This document shows positions 47,201 through 54,057 of a stretch of 64,000 nt of DNA, one piece after another. Numbering within the stretch: position 1 is the stretch's first letter; each line of letters begins with the position of its first letter. The stretch comes from DATBAX01 sp963723765 (GTDB taxonomy: Bacteria; Acidobacteriota; Terriglobia; Terriglobales; Acidobacteriaceae), in assembly GCA_963723765.1 (NCBI GenBank), contig CAVRSD010000005.1:434001-498000 (forward strand), given 5' to 3'. The notes below the pieces were generated by a model that had not been told where the DNA came from, ran no database searches, and saw only the letters and a program-made list of their open reading frames with translations. The position numbers and the translations under genes were made by a program.

Positions 47201-50200
47201 GCGCCGTAGGGAACACCAGGAGTTTCGGTGACTCCGTTGGCCCCACCGGTGACACTGAGGCTGGCAGGTGTTCCTGAGACCAAAATGACTCCGCCTCCTC
47301 CGCCTCCTCCAGGGCCGTGCCGGTCGGCGAGACTGAATGCATTCGTGTCCCACGCATCTCCGCCCCGTCCACCGTTTGCGGACAACGTAAGGCCACTCTC
47401 ACCGCCTCCAGCCGAAAGAACAATAATGCTACCGCCTGCACCGCCACCACCGCCGGCGTCGTTCAGAGTGTTGTTGTATGCGGCTGCGCCGTTGGCAGAG
47501 ATCGTACCGGTCCCGGTCAGGCTTCCCACTCGTATGATTACGATTCCTCCGCCAGCTGAGCCACTGCTTGATTGAGCGATTTGAGCTGCGGTTGGGACCG
47601 GAGTGTCTGTCGCGGTGTCATTGTTTCGTGATCCGGCACCACCACCACCACCCAATGAGATGCGGGTGATGGTCGCTGGAAACGCTGCGCCTCCGAGCCC
47701 ACCCGAACTCAAATTGGCCTGCCACGCATTTCCCCCGGTGCCTCCGGTTCCGCCATTTCCGCCGCCACCACCGCCGGCATTTTCATCATTCCCATTGGGA
47801 GATGCAGTTTGCGGGTCCGCATCCGTACCTCCACCACCAGCATTCCCCGGCGCTCCACGCGCCATACTGCCGTTGGGATAGCCATCGATCGTGGTACTCA
47901 AATATGTATTCCCCGATTCGACCCAGAACGGAGTACCTGCTATCCCCTCGCCCTTGGATGCTTGTGCGCCGGCTTCCTTCACTCCCGTATAAGTTGTCGG
48001 CGAAGTAAGACGAAAATCAGTGTTCGTACCAGTCCCGCCCGTCAGTGCCAACCCGGCTCCACCCCGGAAGCCCAGACCATCTACGCTGACAGTGTGGCCA
48101 CCCAAAGTCAGAGCACCCTCTAAGTCGATCGAAACCACGCCACCAGTCGAGCCGTTCCAGGCAGACGCGGTAAGGGCAGTTCCAAGTGTGGCGGTCGCAT
48201 AGTGCGGAACTCGAACCACCTGGAAACTAAACTGTCCCTGGGTTGCGGTGGCCGCTGAACTGGTATAGCTGTAGAGAATTCCGCCGCCTGGGCCTGCACC
48301 AGAGACATTGACCGTTCCGCCCCCTACAGCAAGCGCGCTGGCAGCGGTAACAAATTCGTACACACCGCTATTGTTGAGATTTGTCGAGCCGGATCCGGTG
48401 GCGCCATCACCATAAACTGAAGTGTTTGTGGAATTGATATTGGCATTCTGCATTTGAATAACCAGCAGAAGATCTCCAATCGCAATCGGAGTGGTCGATC
48501 CGGTAGAGGTACCAACTGTAAGAGACGTTGCGCCCGTGGTGACGCTCGCCGTGCCGGGATAATAAGTGTTAAGAATTCCAGTCAGGGCCGCTGGCGCATT
48601 GGTTGAAGTTGGAGTTGTACAGGTATTCGCCTGCGAGAAACCAAGACCGGTGGCGGAATTGTTCGCGTTGTTCGAGTCTGCAACCGTGCCAACAACGCTG
48701 GCCGTATCGGGATATCCTCCGGTCGCGCCCGGGGACACTGTCAATGTGACGGTCACACTTGCACTGGGAGCAATCGTTCCCAAGGCACAAATGATCGTAG
48801 TGGCACCAGCACAGGTTCCCGCGCTTGGGACAGAAGTCACCAGCGTTAGCCCGCTCGGGAGTGTATCGGTAAGTGTGGCGATGGTCGCCGAAGGGCCGTT
48901 ATTGGTGACTGTGATTGTGTAAGCAAAGTTCGCGGGATACAGAGCAGACGAACCCGTAATACTCACCGCCAGATCGGCTTGCAGTGGACGCACGGAAACT
49001 GCCGCTACCACCCAGTTCGTAGTCCCGTTGCTGATAGTCTCCGAAAGCGGAACATTCGCCGCGCCCGCGCGTGTAGATCCGGTTCCAACCACATCTGTGG
49101 TACCGCTGGGTGCTGCGTTTGAAACTCCATCCCACTGAGGCACCTGAGTTGTGCCAAAACCAGCGGGATTGGCCACTGTTCGATTGCCGCCAATGGCCAG
49201 AACATCAATCACCATGTCGTTGACTGCACTTGGAACGTTTACGGAAGCGATGGTCCCGGTGGCGCCAGAAGCGGAAACGAAAGATCGGATTGGTGAAGTT
49301 TGATCGGCCCCAGTGAAGGTAGTCGCTCCCGCATATACCCCGAGGGTTCCGCCTCCTCCAGGAAAATTCAACGTGACCACCACAGCATTGGTTCCGGCTG
49401 TGGGCGCAATTCGATACCAGATCTCCACCCTTCGAGAAGTTCCGGCGTCGATGAGAAACCCGGCCCGGGTCAAAGCGAGTGCGTTGTACGTCACCCCGCT
49501 AACGCTAGCGGTCGTGTTGTTCGTGATGTCGATGGAGACGCCGACTACGAGCACGACATTGGTGCCGATCGCGGTCGTAAGGTGATTAAAGGTGAGCGTG
49601 GGCACTGCGTTCGTCAGGCGGCCTCCCACCGAGGTGGTGGCGTCGACGGCCACTTGTCCGAACAAAACCGATGGGCTTACCAAGAATGCTAACAACAGAA
49701 CGATCCATAAGCTGCTCGACGGTATTTTTTGGGGAATAAGATTACGCAGGATTGCTGCACTCCGCTGGCCCGCTACGCGACGCAGTGCGCGAGACCCCAT
49801 AGCGCGCACTTGGGCACCGAAGCGGCGCATGTGTGCGGGCACTCCACAAAATGAAACGACACGAATTCGTCCAACGCGGTTTTCTTCTTTCGCTATCACT
49901 TTTCCCAGAATCTCACGTCCCCGCAGAATGCCATCCGTTTCCGCCCCAGCATCTCCTTTAGTAATGAAGACATCCTGAGAGCGGTCCGCAAACATCAGCC
50001 GGTGAGCTGTGTAGTTCGCTCCGCTGGCGAACAGCACTATGTCGCCTCTACTCAATTCCTTCAGGGCCACGGGCTGCACGTGGAGGATTTCTCCGTCCCG
50101 GATCGCAGGCAGCATGCTCCTGCCTCGAGCTTGAAATCGAAACCCCAGGCCTTTATGCAGCAAGGTTCGGCTCATCGCGCCAAAAAGCTTCGAATGGGGT

Positions 50201-50247
50201 TTATCTTCAGTCATACCGTCAATCGTCAAACAACCAGTCGCCATCAT
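44218..50247 (-). CDS. Giant chimeric protein: S26 signal-peptidase-like domain, membrane segment, DUF11 repeats and C25 (gingipain-like) peptidase domain
   Basis: From ATG 50247 the frame is open for 2009 residues. Residues about 30-125 are S26-like in the Sec11/SipW style: GRSMLPAIRDGE (Ser44), GDIVLF, AHRLMF (His82), TKGDA (Asp99), ILGKV. A hydrophobic segment (LWIVLLLAFLVSPSVLFG, about 180-197) follows a basic stretch. Next come two DUF11-type repeats (PANFAYTITVTNNGPS; RQGQTLTYTLVVTNNGPT) around a Gly-rich region. The C-terminal 400 residues are peptidase C25-like: YLLLMGDASLDPRNY, the catalytic NYSGHGS (His1876) and LIMNCLNG (Cys1910), 34 residues apart as expected. The start overlaps the kinase stop (ATGA); MTEDKPHSK at 50214 is an alternative. 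It is the last gene of the peptide-modification locus and may cleave or anchor the product, which is inference. Confidence 0.8.
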   Translation of the reverse strand: MMATGCLTIDGMTEDKPHSKLFGAMSRTLLHKGLGFRFQARGRSMLPAIRDGEILHVQPVALKELSRGDIVLFASGANYTAHRLMFADRSQDVFITKGDAGAETDGILRGREILGKVIAKEENRVGRIRVVSFCGVPAHMRRFGAQVRAMGSRALRRVAGQRSAAILRNLIPQKIPSSSLWIVLLLAFLVSPSVLFGQVAVDATTSVGGRLTNAVPTLTFNHLTTAIGTNVVLVVGVSIDITNNTTASVSGVTYNALALTRAGFLIDAGTSRRVEIWYRIAPTAGTNAVVVTLNFPGGGGTLGVYAGATTFTGADQTSPIRSFVSASGATGTIASVNVPSAVNDMVIDVLAIGGNRTVANPAGFGTTQVPQWDGVSNAAPSGTTDVVGTGSTRAGAANVPLSETISNGTTNWVVAAVSVRPLQADLAVSITGSSALYPANFAYTITVTNNGPSATIATLTDTLPSGLTLVTSVPSAGTCAGATTIICALGTIAPSASVTVTLTVSPGATGGYPDTASVVGTVADSNNANNSATGLGFSQANTCTTPTSTNAPAALTGILNTYYPGTASVTTGATSLTVGTSTGSTTPIAIGDLLLVIQMQNANINSTNTSVYGDGATGSGSTNLNNSGVYEFVTAASALAVGGGTVNVSGAGPGGGILYSYTSSAATATQGQFSFQVVRVPHYATATLGTALTASAWNGSTGGVVSIDLEGALTLGGHTVSVDGLGFRGGAGLALTGGTGTNTDFRLTSPTTYTGVKEAGAQASKGEGIAGTPFWVESGNTYLSTTIDGYPNGSMARGAPGNAGGGGTDADPQTASPNGNDENAGGGGGGNGGTGGTGGNAWQANLSSGGLGGAAFPATITRISLGGGGGAGSRNNDTATDTPVPTAAQIAQSSSGSAGGGIVIIRVGSLTGTGTISANGAAAYNNTLNDAGGGGGAGGSIIVLSAGGGESGLTLSANGGRGGDAWDTNAFSLADRHGPGGGGGGGVILVSGTPASLSVTGGANGVTETPGVPYGATTGASGISATNATLASSPGPNSAAVPCTDISITKTASPNPVRQGQTLTYTLVVTNNGPTAATGVTVTDPLPTTDVTYVSSTTTVGTCAFAVVTVTCPIGNLAIGQSATITIKVTATTPSQAVNTASVSESQADSLFSNNFATQSELIETPTGVKLESFTAGSTSAGALLSWKTGGELRNLGFNVYREVNGQRVRLNPSLIAGSALIMRHALEQHGAKTYTWIDRSSGANNSLYWLEDVDLNGTRTFHGPISPQEDSSAPSAAQALMIQELNFPDSVAGNSPASEIIEAVAQMGASTSQQQQTQFQLAAHPAVKIFVRHEGWYRITQPQLVAAGLSPSVDSSLLRLFAEGVEQPIRIVGVGPGSGGFGPQAAVEFYGTGIDTFYSDKRVYWLVAGNQPGLRIAQQGYEAGGPQPQSFLQTVALNQRTTYFAALLKENTDNFFGALVSPAPVDQVLNAANIASAITGNASLRVVLQGVTEGQAHDVTIAMNGSTLGELNFTGQNEGSITLQVPTGVLRPGANSVTLTAQNGENDLSLVNFITLTYPHTYTAEADSLKFTAEAGDHVVVNGFRQSPTLLVDITNPAQPVELAMQVLSEKGKYALQAKVPWSVSGMHTLLALSDKRITAPFELMRNNPSNWHSPQPGSEVVMISYPEFASQLAPLSQLHRAEGKTVSIISVNDLYDEFNFGERSPYAIRSFLQTATTQWKSAPKYLLLMGDASLDPRNYLGLGFFDFVPTKIIVTRELKTASDDWFSDFSNTGFAEIATGRLPVRTQDDANTVVGKIAGYTSSQAGSWTNQTLMVADRDDTINFTKESQSVQKLLPKSMKILDIFAGNMDASSAKQQIIADINNGDLLVNYSGHGSVEVWSGDNLFDDASATSLTNGARLPVFLIMNCLNGFFQDVYTESLAESLLLAKNGGAVAVWASSGLNQAAPQAQMDKVMVGLLFTQPSPALGDAVNQAKSGIADADVRRTYILFGDPLLRLKWPASANIVH

Positions 50248-51167
50248 TGGCGAGAAAAATTGAGAATCTTTTCCACTGCGCTGCCATCCGGAAGAAAACG
50301 ATATCGAAAGCAGGGCACGGACTCCGTGATGTGGTGAAGATAAGCCAGCGTCGATTCCAGTGGTCGATGTCCATGAAACGGCGGGAATGAACGCGCAAAA
50401 AGCTCTCCCACTGCTTCGGTCTGGGAAAGTGGCGCGATTTCGTTCCGGTCGCCGTGTTCGAGCACAAAGATGCGCTTGATCTTTACACTCTCCGCAGCCG
50501 CGAAGCCGGCTTCGCCGTGCCACGGGGTCCCGTGCATCCAAAGCTCGTTCCCTTGTTCACGCAGGATGATTCGATCATCGCTGAGAATCCGGGCATCACG
50601 CATCGACTTCCACAGCATGGTGGTTGTGCTCTTTCCCGCGCCAGAATGGCCCATGAATAGATGCCCTCCGGTGGTGCGGTCCGCCAATCCACAGCCGTGA
50701 ACTTCAACGCCCTTGCCGCGGGCCAGCCAGTTGGTGACGAGTAATTCATCCAATGGATATTCCAGAGCGTGTACCGGGTCAAGCTGACCCAGACATTCCC
50801 GGCTCAGGAACAATTGCGCCTCGGAAAAACTCCGGTTAACACATAACCTCTTATAGGGTCGTCCGCCCAACACCGGCGTCTCAAAATCGATGATGTATCC
50901 GTAGTCGCGTGCATACATCGTCCATAACGCACCCGAATCAAAAAGCTTCCTGCCAATCGGCCGCTGCAATTGTTCGACCCATGCAACACTAATCTCGATG
51001 TCGCATTCGGTGGCCTCGATCCGGAAAGCAGCTAGTTCGGAGGTCAGGCAGATGTCTTCCGGGGAGCTTGCACTCAAGCCAATCGACACGTCGGCGATCC
51101 GGATGCAGCAGCGGTGCATTCCAGCAGGGTGTTCCGCAATGGCCGTTTGCGACTGTTCAACAATCAT
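50244..51167 (-). CDS. HPr-kinase-like (HprK/PEPCK fold) protein
   Basis: The 307-residue protein has a P-loop GHSGAGKS (173-180), SDDRIILR with a likely catalytic Asp pair (197-198) and GTPWHGE (213-219), a pattern of HprK-related kinases found in natural-product loci. The N-terminal 150 residues lack the classical HPr kinase sensor domain. In lasso-peptide clusters such kinases phosphorylate a C-terminal Ser of the precursor (PadeK/ThcoK type, from literature memory). Here the adjacent small ORF ends in Ser. The next gene overlaps its stop, so the two are coupled. Confidence 0.82.
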   Translation of the reverse strand: MIVEQSQTAIAEHPAGMHRCCIRIADVSIGLSASSPEDICLTSELAAFRIEATECDIEISVAWVEQLQRPIGRKLFDSGALWTMYARDYGYIIDFETPVLGGRPYKRLCVNRSFSEAQLFLSRECLGQLDPVHALEYPLDELLVTNWLARGKGVEVHGCGLADRTTGGHLFMGHSGAGKSTTTMLWKSMRDARILSDDRIILREQGNELWMHGTPWHGEAGFAAAESVKIKRIFVLEHGDRNEIAPLSQTEAVGELFARSFPPFHGHRPLESTLAYLHHITESVPCFRYRFLPDGSAVEKILNFSRQ

Positions 51168-51205
51168 TCATGTCACGCACCGGTAAAGTTGAAACTCGAT
51201 TGCGC

Positions 51206-51382
51206 CTACGATCCAATGAACATACATCCGCCCAAATTGCTGCATGCAGTTGAGACCGGCCCCGCAGACGTGGAATTCTTGCAGTGGCCGAGGACCGCTT
51301 CTTCGGGACGCAAGCTGATCACCGAAAGTTTTGGCGCCTGATATGCCTTCTTGCTTTCTGGATCTTTATGCTCGTCTGTCAT
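51206..51382 (-). CDS. Predicted RiPP precursor peptide (58 residues)
   Basis: ATG at 51382 to TAG at 51206-51208, behind GGAGG (51397-51393) with a 10-nt gap. The N-terminal half is charged and carries Tyr14-x-x-Pro17-x-Leu19 (AYQAPKLSV), the YxxPxL motif recognised by PqqD-like recognition domains in lasso leaders. LRPEEAVLG (24-32) then precedes a Cys-, Gly- and Ser-rich half with Cys34, Cys47 and Cys53, ending MFIGS. It sits between the radical SAM and kinase genes with 54-bp and 38-bp gaps. It was found by translating the gap, and its identity as a precursor is inferred from position, motif and composition. Confidence 0.75.
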   Translation of the reverse strand: MTDEHKDPESKKAYQAPKLSVISLRPEEAVLGHCKNSTSAGPVSTACSNLGGCMFIGS

Positions 51383-51392
51383 TGGCCTACTG

Positions 51393-51397
51393 CCTCC
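51393..51397 (-). promoter_or_regulatory. Ribosome-binding site of the precursor ORF
   Basis: GGAGG on the minus strand, 10 nt before the ATG at 51382, is the strongest Shine-Dalgarno site among the locus genes. High translation of a short peptide is what a precursor would need. Confidence 0.65.
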
Positions 51398-51436
51398 ATA
51401 AATTTTTGTCGCAAACCTCTGATCAGCGAAACGTGA

Positions 51437-52705
51437 TCAGTGCCCTCCGCAGCCGCCGCAACCCACGCCTGTGGATGATGAGTGGTCGCTTAGGATGGGA
51501 AGCAGCACCTGCGGACTGTGCCATTCACCCACATCAATCTCTTTCGAAGAGATCCTCCGCGCAGATTCCTTCGTAGCTGAATAATGAGTGCCATCCTTAC
51601 AGTAGTCGCAAGCACCGTGCTCCGGAACCTCGAAGCCAAGGGCCATCGCCCGCAAATGCGCCACTTCGCAAAGGAAATCGACCGGAGACTCCGCGTCTCC
51701 ATTCTCCAGCTCGCCATTCGCAGGACACATGCTACAAACCGAGTGAAGACGGCACTCCGCGCATTTCGTAATCTGTTTGCGTTCACGTTGCCGGACCTTC
51801 AGCAGGAAGTGGTCCCATCCATCTTTCACGCTTCCGCTGCGGATGTTGTAGCTTTCCTGGTGGGAGAGTACGCAAATGGTCATGTGCCCATAGGGATCGA
51901 TGGCAAAAGACTTCACTCCGCCCCCACAGGAGTACACCTTATCGCCCCCGCCCAGAGGCGAGGCCGCTTGCATCTCGCGTTCGATATTCTTCCGGTGCTC
52001 ATCCGCAACCTTCGGAGAATGCAGATCGAGGGCCACCACTTCTTCCGGAGAAAGCCGCACTCCGAGGGGACTTTGCGAGCAATCGATGCGCGGATTAATG
52101 AGTGAATCGAACTTGAACTCGACGTGCAGTTCCTCTTCCGCGAATTCTTTCATCGCCAGAACTTCGTGCTTGTTAACGCTCGTACCTACGGTTTTGAGTT
52201 TCAACGGAAGCCCGCTGTCCCGTAGTAGTTTGATGCCGCGAATGCAGCGATCGTAACTGCCAGGAACCGCCGTCAGCGCTTCGTATGTCTCTCTTGTGCG
52301 GCCGTAGAGCGTAATCTCAATGGCGAAGGGCGGCCACTCCAGCAGATAGTTCACAATCTTTTCTGAGATCAGGGTTCCATTGGTGAACAGCGTAATCAGA
52401 AACCCTTTTTTCTTTGCGTAGGTATAAATTTCGAGAAAATCCTTACGAGCAAAGATCTCTCCGCCGGTAAAGAGGAGCCAGAAACATCCCATCTCCTCCA
52501 GTTCGTCCAATACTTTGAAGTACTCTTCTTTATTCAGTTCACGATTGTGGGCTGCAAGATCTCCCATTGCCAGATTGTTGTAGCAGTGTAAACATTCCAG
52601 AGGGCATCGACGGGTCACTTCCAGAGCAACTTCAAGCGGAACGCGCTTTCCCGCGTAGTGCGCATGGATCGAGCTGCTGAAATCGGTATAGGTGGCGACA
52701 CTCAT
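51437..52705 (-). CDS. Radical SAM enzyme with SPASM domain (peptide-modifying type)
   Basis: The 422-residue protein has the radical SAM motif CPLECLHC (Cys34, 38, 41), FTGGEIFARKDF (79-90) and a SPASM/twitch-like C-terminal region with Cys260, 278, 315, 318, 324, 327 and 346 (CGGGVKSFAIDPYGHMTIC; CAECRLHSVCSMC). SPASM enzymes modify peptides by thioether, C-C or oxidative chemistry. After the SPASM region the chain has CDYC (366-369) and an unusual tail, EWHSPQVLLPILSDH, then GVGCGGCGGH. The aromatic-x-x-Pro-x-hydrophobic pattern resembles the leader motif of the neighbouring peptide. It lies 58 bp downstream of the PqqD-like gene. Confidence 0.88.
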   Translation of the reverse strand: MSVATYTDFSSSIHAHYAGKRVPLEVALEVTRRCPLECLHCYNNLAMGDLAAHNRELNKEEYFKVLDELEEMGCFWLLFTGGEIFARKDFLEIYTYAKKKGFLITLFTNGTLISEKIVNYLLEWPPFAIEITLYGRTRETYEALTAVPGSYDRCIRGIKLLRDSGLPLKLKTVGTSVNKHEVLAMKEFAEEELHVEFKFDSLINPRIDCSQSPLGVRLSPEEVVALDLHSPKVADEHRKNIEREMQAASPLGGGDKVYSCGGGVKSFAIDPYGHMTICVLSHQESYNIRSGSVKDGWDHFLLKVRQRERKQITKCAECRLHSVCSMCPANGELENGDAESPVDFLCEVAHLRAMALGFEVPEHGACDYCKDGTHYSATKESARRISSKEIDVGEWHSPQVLLPILSDHSSSTGVGCGGCGGH

Positions 52706-52763
52706 AATGATTCTGCGACCCTGTCCGCGCGCATGATGAATCGAACTCTGCCGATGCAGCTTC

Positions 52764-53102
52764 TCACGCGCTTTCCCTGAGTTCTGTCCGATGGCTTACA
52801 TCGGAACCATGAACCTCAACAGCCATCACCAAATCGGCTGCAAGCATCTCTTGCAGAAAAAGTTCAACATCCTGCACAGCTCGATCCCGGCCCACCTCGT
52901 ATTCGCGTTCGATCAGGTCGATCAATCTGCCCACACTGATAGGTTTGGCTAGAGCGTCCCAGATGGTAGTTCCCACGTCGTTAAAGCTGTAGATGGAGGC
53001 CAGATCGCCGACCTTGCCACGAACCGGCACCACCAGGGTCTCCCCGGCAATCAGGCGAGAAACAACTGCGGAGGAACGAATATAAGTATCTGTGGTTGTC
53101 AT
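52764..53102 (-). CDS. PqqD family protein (peptide recognition element)
   Basis: The 112-residue protein starts MTTTDTYIRSSAVVSRLIAG. It has the PqqD core SFNDVGTTIWDALAKP (about 39-54) and the C-terminal DVELFLQEMLAADLVM (about 78-93). PqqD-like domains bind leader peptides and present them to radical SAM or other enzymes. Upstream, the frame stays open for nine more codons, but ATG 53102 opens the conserved part. It is the first of the biosynthetic genes and likely the recognition partner of the precursor ORF at 51206. Confidence 0.85.
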   Translation of the reverse strand: MTTTDTYIRSSAVVSRLIAGETLVVPVRGKVGDLASIYSFNDVGTTIWDALAKPISVGRLIDLIEREYEVGRDRAVQDVELFLQEMLAADLVMAVEVHGSDVSHRTELRESA

Positions 53103-53174
53103 GGGCCCAATTTCTCGCGGACAGTCCACACCCTGCCCACGCCGTCTACATTTGAGACTGCAACGTCCACCTTA

Positions 53175-53192
53175 ACAAAGTGTTTACAAAGT
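53175..53192 (-). promoter_or_regulatory. Direct repeat ACAAAGT with 11-bp period upstream of the PqqD-like gene
   Basis: ACAAAGT occurs at 53175-53181 and 53186-53192 with GTTT between, so the two copies lie on the same helical face. They sit about 73-90 bp upstream of the PqqD start. A regulator-binding site is possible; no regulator gene is in the locus. Confidence 0.35.
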
Positions 53193-53373
53193 TTCTGTTT
53201 GCTAGATAGGTACTACTGGACTACCGAGTCGAGGAATGGAGAAGTAAAGCGGAAGGCTGTACCCAAATTGCGTAGTTCTTTTAGGTTCGAGTTGGGATTC
53301 GCATGGCGGAATCGTACTGCTGCCCCGGCGTAAAAAGGCATAGATCGAAGAGGCAGCAGCCTCACCGATGACT

Positions 53374-53961
53374 CTACTTCCTTCTTTCATGAACGTTATA
53401 GCGCATGACCCTGCCCAAATTAATTCCGCGGATAATGCTGGCGGAGTGATACGCCAATCCCCACGAATCAATCGATGACATATCGGGAAAAATGCAGGCT
53501 TCCAGAGACTCGTCGATGGCTCCCCACTGTACCCAACCGCCGCCGCCAATGTTGACTCCGCCAAATTGATCAGAGCCACCCAGTTGCGTGCAATAGAAGG
53601 AAGCTGGATTCCCGCCGCCGCCCGAAGATTGAAGTGGAACCTTGGCATAGTAGGCGAGCGCTGCCAGAGTCGGTTTGGTGGCGTAGAGTGTGCTCAACAG
53701 GATGTGGATCCGAGAGCCGTCCCCTTTCGCCGTAAATTGGCAAAACTGCCGCGATCCAGCCAACTGTAGAGGGTTCGAAAAATTGGTTCCAAAGTAAGGC
53801 TGGCGGGTTTCGACCACGCCGCCATTGTCGGTGCAATAGGTGGCTGCGGCGCTATCGACCTTATCCTCGGCTGCGAAAGCTTGTGGAGCATTGTTAGACA
53901 GTAGCAACGCAAAAGTTGCCAGTGCAAATACGACTGAAAAATATTTGATCGAAGTTTTCAA
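53374..53961 (-). CDS. Secreted protein with a DUF333-like C-terminal region, upstream of the peptide locus
   Basis: The 195-residue protein starts at a TTG (53961) with AGGAG seven bases upstream. It has a signal peptide (YFSVVFALATFALLLSNNAPQAFA). The mature chain carries NPASFYCTQLGG and EACIFPDMSSIDSWGLAYHS, which resemble DUF333 (NPASxYC...GG and FPD...W). The first half has YCTDNGGVVE, a similar unit. Function is unknown. The gap of 271 bp to the PqqD gene suggests a separate transcript, but strand and position make a role in the locus possible. Confidence 0.6.
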   Translation of the reverse strand: MKTSIKYFSVVFALATFALLLSNNAPQAFAAEDKVDSAAATYCTDNGGVVETRQPYFGTNFSNPLQLAGSRQFCQFTAKGDGSRIHILLSTLYATKPTLAALAYYAKVPLQSSGGGGNPASFYCTQLGGSDQFGGVNIGGGGWVQWGAIDESLEACIFPDMSSIDSWGLAYHSASIIRGINLGRVMRYNVHERRK

Positions 53962-54057
53962 GGGAGGGCTCCTGGGATCTTCTGCATGGTCTGACAAACC
54001 AATTGCAAAGACCGGGAATTCTAACACGAAAGCCGCGCGGGGCTTGGAAAGCAGAAT

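Noticed and set aside
47228..47881. Proline-rich plus-strand frames opposite the giant chimeric gene
   Set aside because: They are antisense to the Gly-rich part of the chimera, and poly-Gly coding on one strand yields poly-Pro on the other. No start signal or family was seen.
44218..50247. T9SS surface protein (PorU-like) based on the C25 domain
   Set aside because: No type IX sorting domain or por genes are visible, and C25 domains occur outside that system.
51168..51205. Second small precursor between the peptide ORF and the kinase gene
   Set aside because: The gap is only 38 bp and contains no ORF. Only one precursor candidate is supported.
53202..53648. 148-residue minus-strand frame overlapping the DUF333-like gene and its downstream gap
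   Set aside because: It lies in a different frame of the secreted protein gene and has no recognisable domain. Its downstream 62-residue tail starts without a clear ribosome-binding site, so it is treated as a shadow frame.
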